Shown here piece by piece: positions 34,889 to 42,567 of a stretch of 64,000 bases of DNA. Position 1 is the stretch's first letter, and each line of letters opens with the position of its first letter. This DNA comes from Planctomycetaceae bacterium. GTDB taxonomy: Bacteria; Planctomycetota; Planctomycetia; Pirellulales; Thermoguttaceae. The notes under the pieces are model-generated. The model saw only the letters and a list, made by a program, of their open reading frames with translations, had not been told where the DNA came from and ran no database searches. The stretch lies in assembly GCA_012719125.1 (NCBI GenBank), contig JAAYAY010000269.1:62001-126000 (forward strand). The letters run 5' to 3'. The position numbers and the translations under genes were made by a program.

Positions 34889-34916
34889 TTGACCCCTCGG
34901 ACTCCCTCGCTAAAAT
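34889..34916 (+). promoter_or_regulatory. Candidate promoter of csrA
   Basis: TTGACC (34889-34894), a 16-bp spacer and TAAAAT (34911-34916) make a good sigma-70-type site. Transcription would start near 34923, giving a leader of about 218 nt. In the leader a short stem AGACA/TGTCT followed by a T-run (about 34929-34946) lies close to the start. Apart from this the 34681-35140 spacer shows no gene. Confidence 0.55.
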
Positions 34917-35140
34917 CGTCAATTGAAACAGACAAAAATGTCTTTTTTCGACGCCGGGCATCGAGTGACAAATGAGCAGCAAACCAGCCCTGGAGAAAAG
35001 ACAACGGACTTTCGTCGGGACCCCAACTCGCTGTCAAATCGAAAGAAAACGAGGCAGTCCCTGAGTGCAGGCCAACGCCTGGGGCCATGGGAGCAGTGAG
35101 TCCGACATGAAGTCGTTCATGAGTCTCAAGGAGGACAACC

Positions 35141-35335
35141 ATGCTGGTATTAAGCCGGAAAAAGGGTGAGCGAGTGCTCATCGGACGGGACATCTACGTC
35201 AAGGTCGTCGACGTCCGCGGCGATCGCGTGAAACTCGGATTCGAGGGACCCGACGAAGTCCCCATCCATCGCGAGGAACTCGCCGTGCAGATTGCGACCG
35301 AGGCCCTGTTCAGCGAGTGCGTCGCGGCACACTGA
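35141..35335 (+). CDS. csrA: Carbon storage regulator (translational regulator)
   Basis: A 64-residue CsrA/RsmA protein beginning MLVLSRKKGERVLIGRDIYV, with the RNA-contacting strand GDRVKLGFEGPDEVPIHREE. CsrA dimers bind GGA motifs in mRNA leaders and alter translation or decay. The ATG at 35141 has a near-perfect AAGGAGG five bases upstream, itself a GGA motif, so autoregulation is possible. It has its own candidate promoter at 34889. It is convergent with queE (19 bp between stops). Confidence 0.96.
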   Translation: MLVLSRKKGERVLIGRDIYVKVVDVRGDRVKLGFEGPDEVPIHREELAVQIATEALFSECVAAH

Positions 35336-35354
35336 CGCAGGCCGGCAGCGATCG

Positions 35355-36041
35355 TCACGTGCCTCGCCGCGACCCAAACCACTCGATCTGGCGGCGAGGG
35401 CAGAAACGGAGTCCGTGCGCCTCGCAGTAGGGCTCCAGCCAAACGGCCTTCGCCGCAAGCAGGTCCACTTCGGTTCCCTGCGGCATGAGCATCACGCGAC
35501 CGCGATCGATTTCCGGAAACTCTTGCAGGTAGAGTTCCATGTCGACGCAATCCTCTCTTCGATCGATCACGAATTTGAACTGGTACTCGTACCGGTCGAT
35601 CAATTGCCGAATCACCTCAGGCACGTGCCGGGTACGTTCGTGCCGCTCCGCCCAGCGAGCGTTCTTTTCCGGCGAAGGCCGCGAACTGCTTGTCTTCGGG
35701 CTGATCGACATCAGGTCGCACTGAACCGGCAGGTCCAGGGTGCCCGCCGTCTCGATGGTGATGTGCTTATCCAGGTCGCGAAGCCGCTGGCAGAGCGGCA
35801 GCATCTCGGCAAACAACATCGGCTCGCCGCCGGTCACCACCACGTGGCGGCAGCCGAACGCCTCGATCTGTGCCGCCAATTCATCGACCGGCCGGTCTTC
35901 GCCTTCGGGATGCCACGAGGCATAAGGTGTGTCGCAATACCAGCAGCGCAGATTGCAGCCGCTGGCGCGAACGAAGACGCTCTTCGTTCCCGTCAGAAAA
36001 CCCTCACCCTGGATCGACTCGTAAACCTCAGCGATTCGCAT
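35355..36041 (-). CDS. queE: 7-carboxy-7-deazaguanine synthase
   Basis: A 228-residue radical SAM enzyme that converts 6-carboxy-tetrahydropterin to 7-carboxy-7-deazaguanine in queuosine precursor synthesis. It has the cluster motif CNLRCWYC at residues 29-36 (CxxxCxxC), the substrate-site N terminus IAEVYESIQGEGFLTGTKSV, and VVTGGEPML. The start is the ATG at 36041; the longer frame upstream runs through repeats. The C terminus LRFCPRRQIEWFG is normal. It follows queC by 119 bp, a gap that holds two copies of a palindromic repeat. Confidence 0.95.
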   Translation of the reverse strand: MRIAEVYESIQGEGFLTGTKSVFVRASGCNLRCWYCDTPYASWHPEGEDRPVDELAAQIEAFGCRHVVVTGGEPMLFAEMLPLCQRLRDLDKHITIETAGTLDLPVQCDLMSISPKTSSSRPSPEKNARWAERHERTRHVPEVIRQLIDRYEYQFKFVIDRREDCVDMELYLQEFPEIDRGRVMLMPQGTEVDLLAAKAVWLEPYCEAHGLRFCPRRQIEWFGSRRGT

Positions 36042-36057
36042 CGATAACCTTCGCAGC

Positions 36058-36118
36058 CGAGTCTGTCCCAGACTCGGAGTAATCTGAAACACGTAGTCGA
36101 GTCTGTCCCAGACTCGGA
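36058..36118. repeat. Two 21-bp palindromic direct repeats upstream of queE
   Basis: CGAGTCTGTCCCAGACTCGG occurs at 36058-36078 and 36098-36118, a 40-bp period. Each copy is itself a hairpin (GAGTCTG / CAGACTC with a 3-nt loop). Being tandem and in the queE leader, they could affect the transcript, or they may be a REP pair. Confidence 0.8.
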
Positions 36119-36160
36119 TCATTGTCCTTGGTGACGGGAGATCGCTCGGAAAGGGCCGAC

Positions 36161-36847
36161 TTACCGGTAAGCGATCGGATCCCTCTGCCCTGCCTCGGCA
36201 AAGCCCCTGAGACGCAACCGGCACGCATCGCAGTGCCCACAGCTCAAGCCGTCGGCCCCCGGATCGTAACACGAGTGCGTCAGCCCGTAATCGACGCCCA
36301 GTTCCGTCCCGCGCCGAATGATCTCGGCCTTAGTCAGCCGGATCAGCGGAGCATGAACCACGAACTTGAGTGTCCCTTCGACTCCCGCCTTGGTCGCCAA
36401 GTTCGCCGTTCGTTCAAAGGCCTCGATGAACTCAGGCCGGCAGTCGGGGTAGCCGCTGTAGTCGACCGCATTGACGCCGATGAAGATATCGGCCGCCCCT
36501 ACCGCCTCGGCAAACGCCAGGGCCATCGAGAGCATCACCGTGTTTCGGGCCGGCACGTAGGTGACCGGAATCCCGTGCCCCATCTCCTCGTCGCCCCGAT
36601 CCTTGGGCACCTCGATGGCGGCCGTCAAGGCGCTGGCGCCGAAGGCCCCCAGGTCGATCCGCAATACTTCATGCCGGACCACGTCCAGCATCTTCGCCAC
36701 CCGCCGGGCCGCCTCCAACTCGAATCGATGCCGCTGCCCGTAGTCGATCGTCAACGCGCACAGATCGAAGCCCTCGCTCTTCGCGATGGCAGCCGTGGTG
36801 GCCGAATCCAGTCCGCCCGACAGCAGCACCACAGCCGGCAGGGGCAT
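36161..36847 (-). CDS. queC: 7-cyano-7-deazaguanine synthase
   Basis: A 228-residue ATP-dependent enzyme that makes preQ0 from 7-carboxy-7-deazaguanine and ammonia. The PP-loop SGGLDS is at residues 10-15; [55 protein letters not shown] and the zinc cysteines [19 protein letters not shown] are all intact. The ATG at 36847 gives the family length. It is upstream of queE on the same strand and divergent from queF, with 251 bp between the starts. No preQ1 riboswitch was recognised in that spacer. Confidence 0.96.
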   Translation of the reverse strand: MPLPAVVLLSGGLDSATTAAIAKSEGFDLCALTIDYGQRHRFELEAARRVAKMLDVVRHEVLRIDLGAFGASALTAAIEVPKDRGDEEMGHGIPVTYVPARNTVMLSMALAFAEAVGAADIFIGVNAVDYSGYPDCRPEFIEAFERTANLATKAGVEGTLKFVVHAPLIRLTKAEIIRRGTELGVDYGLTHSCYDPGADGLSCGHCDACRLRLRGFAEAGQRDPIAYR

Positions 36848-37058
36848 GTCATTCTTCCTCCAGGTTGCGGGGGTTTCCCAAAACACTCCATCATGCCAAA
36901 ATATCTGGTTTAAGAAAAGGAGTAACACTTCAGCCAAATGAAATAGCTGGAAGGGTCGGTAGGCGGAGGAACCCCGGTCGACTGTGAACACGTTCACATG
37001 CGTCAAATCGCCTTCCCAGTCCATCCCGCGCTGCCCGCCTTCCGACCGGCATTCCTGC

Positions 37059-37090
37059 TACTTCAGATGGCTGAACAGATACGAAAAGGA
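37059..37090 (+). repeat. Copy 2 of the 30-bp dispersed repeat, directly before queF
   Basis: ACTTCAGATGGCTGAA followed by CAGATACGAAAAGG ends eight bases before the queF GTG and supplies its ribosome site (AAAAGGAG). A diverged third version, CACTTCAGCCAAATGAAATA, is at 36927-36946. Copy 1 is at 19749-19780. Confidence 0.75.
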
Positions 37091-37098
37091 GTTGCCCT

Positions 37099-37458
37099 GT
37101 GGCCGACGAATTCCGCCAGATCCTCGAAACCTTCGAAAACCAGTACCCCGATCGGGACTACGAAATCGAGATCGTGGCCCCCGAGTTCACGTCCGTCTGC
37201 CCCAAGACGGGTCAGCCCGATTTCGGCGCCATGACGATCCGCTACGTACCCGACCGCACGTGCGTGGAACTCAAGAGCCTGAAATTCTATCTTCAGCGCT
37301 ATCGAAATGAGGGCATCTTCTACGAGAACGTCACCAACCGGATCCTCGACGATCTGGTTGCCGTGCTCCAGCCCCGCCGCATGACTCTCCAAGCCGCCTT
37401 CACCCCCCGCGGCGGCATCACGACAACGGTCACCGCCCGATTCGAGAAATCCGCCTAG
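37099..37458 (+). CDS. queF: preQ0 reductase (NADPH-dependent 7-cyano-7-deazaguanine reductase)
   Basis: A 119-residue unimodal QueF that reduces preQ0 to preQ1. The catalytic cysteine is C34 in [15 protein letters not shown], with Asp41 acting as general acid. The [20 protein letters not shown] stretch is the QueF signature. The GTG start at 37099 has AAAGGAG eight bases before it. It is divergent from queC and queE; queD is not in the window, so the first step must be encoded elsewhere. Confidence 0.96.
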   Translation: MADEFRQILETFENQYPDRDYEIEIVAPEFTSVCPKTGQPDFGAMTIRYVPDRTCVELKSLKFYLQRYRNEGIFYENVTNRILDDLVAVLQPRRMTLQAAFTPRGGITTTVTARFEKSA

Positions 37459-37488
37459 CCACGGCTACAAAGAATGACAAAAACATGG

Positions 37489-37573
37489 ATGACAGAAACA
37501 TAGCTGCCTGTCGTTGGCATGAGCCCTGACAGATCCAATTGCCCGCATCTTGCTCTCCCATTTTTCTGTCATC
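37489..37573. repeat. Inverted repeat between queF and the kinase-phosphatase gene
   Basis: GATGACAGAAA (37489-37499) and TTTCTGTCATC (37563-37573) are perfect inverted 11-mers about 63 bp apart, with further TGACA/TGTCA half-copies around them. Placed between convergent stops, they may act as a bidirectional terminator or be a dispersed repeat. Confidence 0.6.
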
Positions 37574-37588
37574 AATCTTTCTGTCAAA

Positions 37589-38404
37589 CTACCACTCAGT
37601 ACCTCCCGGCCCGCCTCCCGGCAGCAGCCCAATAATCTCCCGCCCGGCCTCTTCCACCGACTTGTTCGTCACGTCGATCCGCCGCCAGCCATAATTCGCA
37701 CAAAGCCGCCGGGCAAGTTGAACTTCCTGCTGAGCCTGCGCAAACGACGCATAGCTCTCCACCGGAATCCCTTCCCGCTCCGCCCGCACCCGGCGCAATT
37801 CCGCCAGCCGCTCGGGCAGCATGATCAAGCAGAATACCTTCTCCGCAGGCACGCGGAGCAACGCCTTGGGCGGATCCATGCCGGGAATCAACGGCACATT
37901 CGCCGCAAACCAGCCGTGATAGGCGAGGTAGAGCATGGTAGGGGTCTTCATCGAACGCGAGACCCCCACCAGCACCACCTCCGCCTTGTCGAGGTCTTCA
38001 GTATTCTGCCCGTCATCGTGACGGAACGAGAAATCGACCGCTTCGATCTCCCGCCAGCGTGCCTCCAGACGCTCTTCAAACAGCCCCGGCATCTCACGGG
38101 GAGTCAGCTTCAGCAGGGCCGCCAGGCGTTCCAACAGCGGGCCCAGCATGTCCAGTGCTTCCACATGGTACAGCCGGGCCTCTTCCAGCATCGTTCTCCG
38201 CAGTTCATCCGATACGAGCGTATGCAGGATCAACGACGGTTGGATCGCGGCCTCCTCGACCACCTTGCGCACCTGCTCGGCCGAACGTACCTTGGGCCGG
38301 CGCTCAATCCGCACGTCGGCCTCCGAGAACTGCACCAGCGCAGCCTGAACCACTCTTTCAGCCGTTCCGCCGGTTGCGTCCGAAACGATATACAAGGTGG
38401 GCAT
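37589..38404 (-). CDS. Pyruvate,phosphate dikinase / PEP synthase regulatory protein (DUF299)
   Basis: A 271-residue bifunctional Ser/Thr kinase and Pi-dependent pyrophosphorylase that switches PPDK or PEP synthase off and on. Markers are LYIVSDATGGTAERVVQAAL, RTMLEEARLYHVEALDML, the P-loop-like VVLVGVSRSMKTPTMLYLA, NVPLIPG and the late RIDVTNKSVEEAGREI. I choose the ATG at 38404; a GTG at 38413 is in frame. A 7-bp stem GGTGCGT/ACGCACC lies immediately before the start (38414-38431) and may control translation. The target dikinase gene is not in the window. It follows the Gfo/Idh gene by 34 bp. Confidence 0.93.
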   Translation of the reverse strand: MPTLYIVSDATGGTAERVVQAALVQFSEADVRIERRPKVRSAEQVRKVVEEAAIQPSLILHTLVSDELRRTMLEEARLYHVEALDMLGPLLERLAALLKLTPREMPGLFEERLEARWREIEAVDFSFRHDDGQNTEDLDKAEVVLVGVSRSMKTPTMLYLAYHGWFAANVPLIPGMDPPKALLRVPAEKVFCLIMLPERLAELRRVRAEREGIPVESYASFAQAQQEVQLARRLCANYGWRRIDVTNKSVEEAGREIIGLLPGGGPGGTEW

Positions 38405-38438
38405 GTCTTCCACGGTGCGTCAGAACGCACCCCATATC

Positions 38439-39710
38439 TCAACCGCGCAAGCGAACCGCCGGGGAATCCCCGTACTCGATTACTGCCGGCATTCCGTCGC
38501 GCACAATCGATAACCGAGCCGCTTCGGTCACCAACTCGTTGATCGAACTGTTCGCCGGGGTTGCAAGCAGCCCGCGCCCGTCGATCTCGGCCAGACACTT
38601 TCGGCGGGCGTCCAAAGCGGACTTGCCTTCCAAACCCTCCCCGGCCGCATTCGTCCGCATCGCGGCCAGCGCCAGGGCCTCGATCGACTCGAAGCCATAG
38701 CCGACCGGCTTCAATCCCTGCCCCTCGTAGGGTACGAGCTTGAAGTAATCGGGGCTGATGAAACGGAAATGGGCGCCCGAGGCGTCGTCGACGTAGCCCT
38801 GCTGGACCCCGCGGTATTGGTCGTCGTGCTTGAGCACGGCGCCGCAGTCGTCGCCTTCGCAGTACAGCACCAGGCACTGGTCGTTCATTCCGGCGCCTTT
38901 GTCGGGGTAGCCCAGACCGTCCGTCACACTCAGCACGGCGCCGTTTTCCCAAACCACCCGCCCTGCGGCCCACATGTAGCCCACGTTGCCGTTGGGAAAC
39001 CTCCCCTCCACGCCGCGCACCGACACCTCCACCGGCTTGAGCCCGGTGATGAAGTAGACCAGGTCGACGTAGTGGCAGCCCACGTAGGTGAAGGGGTCGC
39101 TGTTCTCGCGGGTGAACCAGTTCTGGAAGTTCGAGTGCCGATAGTAATACGGCTCGATCATCTTGGCCTCGCCGGCGCGAAACTCGCCGAACCGCCCCGC
39201 CCGGTACAGACGCCGCGCGTCCAACGACCGCCGATCGAACCGCTTGTGGTACTCGACTCCCACAAACAGTCCCTTCTCCCGAGCCAGTCGCTCGATTTCG
39301 ACCGACTCGGCATAGGTCGGCACCAGCGGCTTGACGGACAGCACATGCTGATCGTGTTCCAACGCCACCCGGATCACCCGGCCATGGACGTGATCCGGAA
39401 CCGCCACGACCACCAGGTTCCTCGGGGGTAGCTCGGCAATCGCCTCCCGATACAGATCGGGAAGCACCGTGTCGTCGGATGCGTCGAGCGGCGGGGAGGC
39501 CTCGAACCCGTGTTCCGGAAAAGCCTGCTTCAAGCTCGGCGATTCCGCCAAGGAACGAAGCGGAGCCGGATTCAAGGCACAGACCTTGATCCCTCCCACC
39601 ACGCCGTTTCGCTGAAGCTGATACAGCGAGGGCAGAATCTGATCGTGGGTGATCATCCCCCCGCCCACGACAACCACTTCAAGCTTCTGTCGGGTCTCGT
39701 TCATCGGCAT
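38439..39710 (-). CDS. Gfo/Idh/MocA family oxidoreductase
   Basis: A 423-residue NAD(P)-dependent sugar/inositol-type dehydrogenase. The Rossmann motif is VVVGGGMITHDQILPSLYQL. LVVVAVPDHVHGRVIRVALE and VLSVKPLVPTYAESVEIERL contain the family EKP-like position (here VKPL). GVEYHKRFDRRSLDARRLY and YVGCHYVDLVYFITGLKP carry the usual catalytic Lys/His region. Its start overlaps the upstream aminotransferase stop by ten bases, so the two are coupled, perhaps in amino-sugar or inositol metabolism. Planctomycetes carry many paralogues of this family; the substrate is not deducible. Confidence 0.9.
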   Translation of the reverse strand: MPMNETRQKLEVVVVGGGMITHDQILPSLYQLQRNGVVGGIKVCALNPAPLRSLAESPSLKQAFPEHGFEASPPLDASDDTVLPDLYREAIAELPPRNLVVVAVPDHVHGRVIRVALEHDQHVLSVKPLVPTYAESVEIERLAREKGLFVGVEYHKRFDRRSLDARRLYRAGRFGEFRAGEAKMIEPYYYRHSNFQNWFTRENSDPFTYVGCHYVDLVYFITGLKPVEVSVRGVEGRFPNGNVGYMWAAGRVVWENGAVLSVTDGLGYPDKGAGMNDQCLVLYCEGDDCGAVLKHDDQYRGVQQGYVDDASGAHFRFISPDYFKLVPYEGQGLKPVGYGFESIEALALAAMRTNAAGEGLEGKSALDARRKCLAEIDGRGLLATPANSSINELVTEAARLSIVRDGMPAVIEYGDSPAVRLRG

Positions 39711-41071
39711 GCCTCCTCAACCGCCTCCTCCAGCACCGAGAGGCTCTCCAGAACCGGCTCCTCAGTAATGGTCAGAGGCGGTGCAATCTTGACCGACGCT
39801 CCTCCAAAGCCAACCGGGGCAAACATGAGCAGCCCTTTCTCCACGCAGCGGCGCACAATGTCGGCTGCCAGCGGCGAACTCGCCTCGATGCTGCCCGGCT
39901 TGACCATGTGGAGCGACGCCACCAGCCCCTTCCCGTGGACGGCCCCGATATGCTTGGGATACCGCTTGCCCAACTCTCGCAGTCGCGGCTGAAGCATGTC
40001 GCCCAGCTTGCGTGCATTCTCGACAAGCCCCTCTTCCTCAATCACGTCCAGGCATGCCAGCGACGCCGCTGCGCAGACAGGGTTGCCTGTGTGGGTCGAG
40101 GTCATCGAACCGGGCGGATAGAGATCCATGATCGCCGGACGCCCGATCACCGCCGACAACGGCATCCCGCCGGAAATCCCCTTGCCGCAGCAGATCAGGT
40201 CGGGCACGATCTCGTAGTGCTCGAATCCCCAATACTTGCCCGTCCGGCCGAAACCGGCCTGCACTTCGTCGCAAATCAGCAACGCCTGATGCTCGTCGCA
40301 CCATTTCCGCATGGCCTGCATATAGTCGGCCGGCGCGAAGCTGGCGTTGCCGCCCTGGTACGTCTCGGTCATCACCCCTGCCACCCGATCGGGAGCCACC
40401 CCCAGGGCGTCGAGCGCCTTGAGGAATCCCTCAAAACTGGTGTCTTCGTGGCGGAAACCGTCAGGAAATGGAACCTGGACCATGTCCTTGTCCAGGTTGA
40501 CAATCCACGCCTTCAGACTCGGAATTCCCCCCGCCATCTGGGCGCCGAGCGTCCGTCCGTGGAACGCGTTGTGGTAGGTGACGATCACGATCTTGTCGTC
40601 GTGAATCTCCCGTCCGTGCGTCCGGGCGAGTTTGATGGCGCACTCGACGGCCTCCGCACCCGTGGTCAGCAGAAACACCTTCCCCAGTCCGTCCGGTGCC
40701 ACCTCGGCCAAACGTGCAGCCAGGTTAGCTCGCACCTCGGAGGGGAAGCAGTAATTGTGCGTCAGCCCGTGCTGAATCTGATCGACCATGGCGCCGCAGA
40801 TCTTCGGATGGCTGTGTCCGGCGTTGGTTACCAGCACGCCCGACGACCAGTCCAGCCACATGTTCCCCCAACGATCGTAAACCTGGAACCCTTCCGCATG
40901 GTCCCAGACGACCGGCGGCTGCCCGCTCATCGAACGCGGCTCGAAACTCCGCAGCCGCTCCAGAACCGGTACCGACTCCGGAACCGGGATGTCGGTGACA
41001 ATACGGCGATACTTGGTTTCCACGCGGGCGACTTTGCGGGGCGTGAGATCTTGTCCCATTTCGGCTCCCAT
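39701..41071 (-). CDS. Class III (omega) aminotransferase
   Basis: A 456-residue PLP enzyme of the 4-aminobutyrate/acetylornithine aminotransferase group. Markers are VLVTNAGHSHPKICGAMVDQ, LLTTGAEAVECAIKLAR, YHNAFHGRTLGAQMAGG, the LLICDEVQAGFGRTGKYWG cofactor site, PDLICCGKGISGGMPLSAVI (PLP lysine in GKG) and TSTHTGNPVCAAASLACLDV. The ATG at 41071 has AGGAG seven to eight bases upstream; a longer frame upstream reads through the spacer. It is followed by the Gfo/Idh gene with a ten-base overlap. Substrate unknown. Confidence 0.92.
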   Translation of the reverse strand: MGAEMGQDLTPRKVARVETKYRRIVTDIPVPESVPVLERLRSFEPRSMSGQPPVVWDHAEGFQVYDRWGNMWLDWSSGVLVTNAGHSHPKICGAMVDQIQHGLTHNYCFPSEVRANLAARLAEVAPDGLGKVFLLTTGAEAVECAIKLARTHGREIHDDKIVIVTYHNAFHGRTLGAQMAGGIPSLKAWIVNLDKDMVQVPFPDGFRHEDTSFEGFLKALDALGVAPDRVAGVMTETYQGGNASFAPADYMQAMRKWCDEHQALLICDEVQAGFGRTGKYWGFEHYEIVPDLICCGKGISGGMPLSAVIGRPAIMDLYPPGSMTSTHTGNPVCAAASLACLDVIEEEGLVENARKLGDMLQPRLRELGKRYPKHIGAVHGKGLVASLHMVKPGSIEASSPLAADIVRRCVEKGLLMFAPVGFGGASVKIAPPLTITEEPVLESLSVLEEAVEEACR

Positions 41072-41497
41072 TTGAATCTCTCCTGACGATATGCGTGCCC
41101 ACCCGGTGGGTCGAAGCGGGCGCAGGTCTCGTTCTAGCTCGGCGAGGGAGTGCCACCACGGATGCCGACCCGAGCGTTTCATCCAAGCGCAATAAAAAAA
41201 CTCCAGCACCAGCCGGCCCGGTATTTCGGGGATTCGGTCCAATGCGGAGTACTCGTGGGTGCCGACAGTGCCCCTACGGATGTCGGCGAGCGTTCAAGTT
41301 TTGGGGGGAGAGCGGCGGGCCCCAAGCCACAATCTCGACTCTCCTGGCTGAAATTATAACCGGAGTCCAGCCGCCTGCAAGTGAGGCTCCCCTACCTCCT
41401 GCCCCCTTGCAAGTCACCCCTCAGCCGCCCACAATATGCCTTACCGATCGACTTTCTCCCTCACCCGTGCCCTCTTGCCGAAGAAACGGAAACTGCC
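41072..41497. other. Divergent spacer between aminotransferase and sugar isomerase genes
   Basis: No coding frame is convincing. A candidate -10 box TATAAC lies on plus at 41355-41360 without a good -35. The stretch holds the regulatory region for both divergent genes; I see no repeat or stable hairpin in it. Confidence 0.35.
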
Positions 41498-42511
41498 ATG
41501 GCCGACAAGCCCCGCGTGATTCTGACCGGATTTGCCGACGAAGCAGCCAACAACAAGCTCGCCGTCGAGCAGTTTGCCGCCTTCGCCGCCTTGGGACTCC
41601 AGTACTACAGCATCCGCTTCATCGACCTCGGCGAGGGCGTCAAGAACGTCATGCTCCTCACCAAGGCCGAAATTGCCAAGATCCGCCAACTCCAGAACGA
41701 ATACGGCCTGAACGTCTCCTCCATCGGTTCACCCATCGGCAAAGTGAAGTTGGAAGACGTCGACGACGGCACGTCCAACAGGTACGTCCCCTTCAAGAAA
41801 TACCTGGCCAAAGACGTCGCCAAGGCCTGCGAACTGGCCCACGCCTTCGAAACCAAGTTGATCCGCGGGTTCTCGTTCTACCATCCCAAGGATTCCAATC
41901 CCCGCGACTATCTCAACAAGGCGGTCGATCAACTGGGCCAGATCGCCGAAGCCTGCCATCGGTCCGACCTCACGTTCGGACTCGAAGTGGAAGCCAATCT
42001 GATCGGCAGCGAGGGGCACATCCTGGCCGAAATCTATCGGCAGGTCAATCATCCGGCCATGGTGTTGATCTTCGACGGCGCCAACATCGTCGTGCAGGGA
42101 TACACCCAGGAAGAAGTCTACGAGCAGTACGTGGCTATGAAGCCGGGACTCGGTTGGCTCCACATCAAGGACTATCTGCGACCGCAAATGCAGAAGAAGG
42201 GGGGCCATGTCGACGAGGACAAAATGGCCGGATTCGTGCCTGCCGATCGGGGCTACACGGGCCATGAGGCCATCCTGCGAGACTTCGCCACCATCATCCC
42301 CAAGCTCGAGCGAAGCTTGAAACGCCGCGGTATTCCCGGCGTGTTCGTCGACATGGAACCCCACGTCAAAGGCGGCGGGCAGTTTGGCGGCTTCAGCGGA
42401 CCGGACGGTATGGGCGTGGCCCTGCGAGCCTTTACCAAGGTCCTCGACTACGTCGGGATCGACTACCACCTCCGCGACTTCGACGACATTCGAGCCGCCC
42501 GCGGCTTCTGA
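41498..42511 (+). CDS. Xylose isomerase-like TIM-barrel protein (sugar phosphate isomerase/epimerase family)
   Basis: A 337-residue protein of the AP-endonuclease-2/xylose-isomerase-like TIM-barrel family. Barrel strands include VILTGFADEAANNKLAVEQF, YYSIRFIDLGEG, VSSIGSPIGKVK, KLIRGFSFYHP, FGLEVEANLIGSEG, LIFDGANIV, LGWLHIKDYL and GVFVDMEPHVKGGG. The metal-binding pattern (Glu, Asp, His, Glu) is plausible in EVEAN, FDGAN, HIKD and DMEPH. The ATG at 41498 gives the typical start; upstream frame is spacer. Planctomycetes have many such genes and the substrate is unknown. Confidence 0.85.
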   Translation: MADKPRVILTGFADEAANNKLAVEQFAAFAALGLQYYSIRFIDLGEGVKNVMLLTKAEIAKIRQLQNEYGLNVSSIGSPIGKVKLEDVDDGTSNRYVPFKKYLAKDVAKACELAHAFETKLIRGFSFYHPKDSNPRDYLNKAVDQLGQIAEACHRSDLTFGLEVEANLIGSEGHILAEIYRQVNHPAMVLIFDGANIVVQGYTQEEVYEQYVAMKPGLGWLHIKDYLRPQMQKKGGHVDEDKMAGFVPADRGYTGHEAILRDFATIIPKLERSLKRRGIPGVFVDMEPHVKGGGQFGGFSGPDGMGVALRAFTKVLDYVGIDYHLRDFDDIRAARGF

Positions 42512-42567
42512 CCCGCTCGTCCGGCCGCCGACGCCCCTCGCCCCCATTCAATAGCCGGGCAAGCCCG

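Noticed and set aside
36848-37098. preQ1 riboswitch between queC and queF
   Set aside because: No class I or II core could be recognised on either strand; only the dispersed 30-bp repeat is present.
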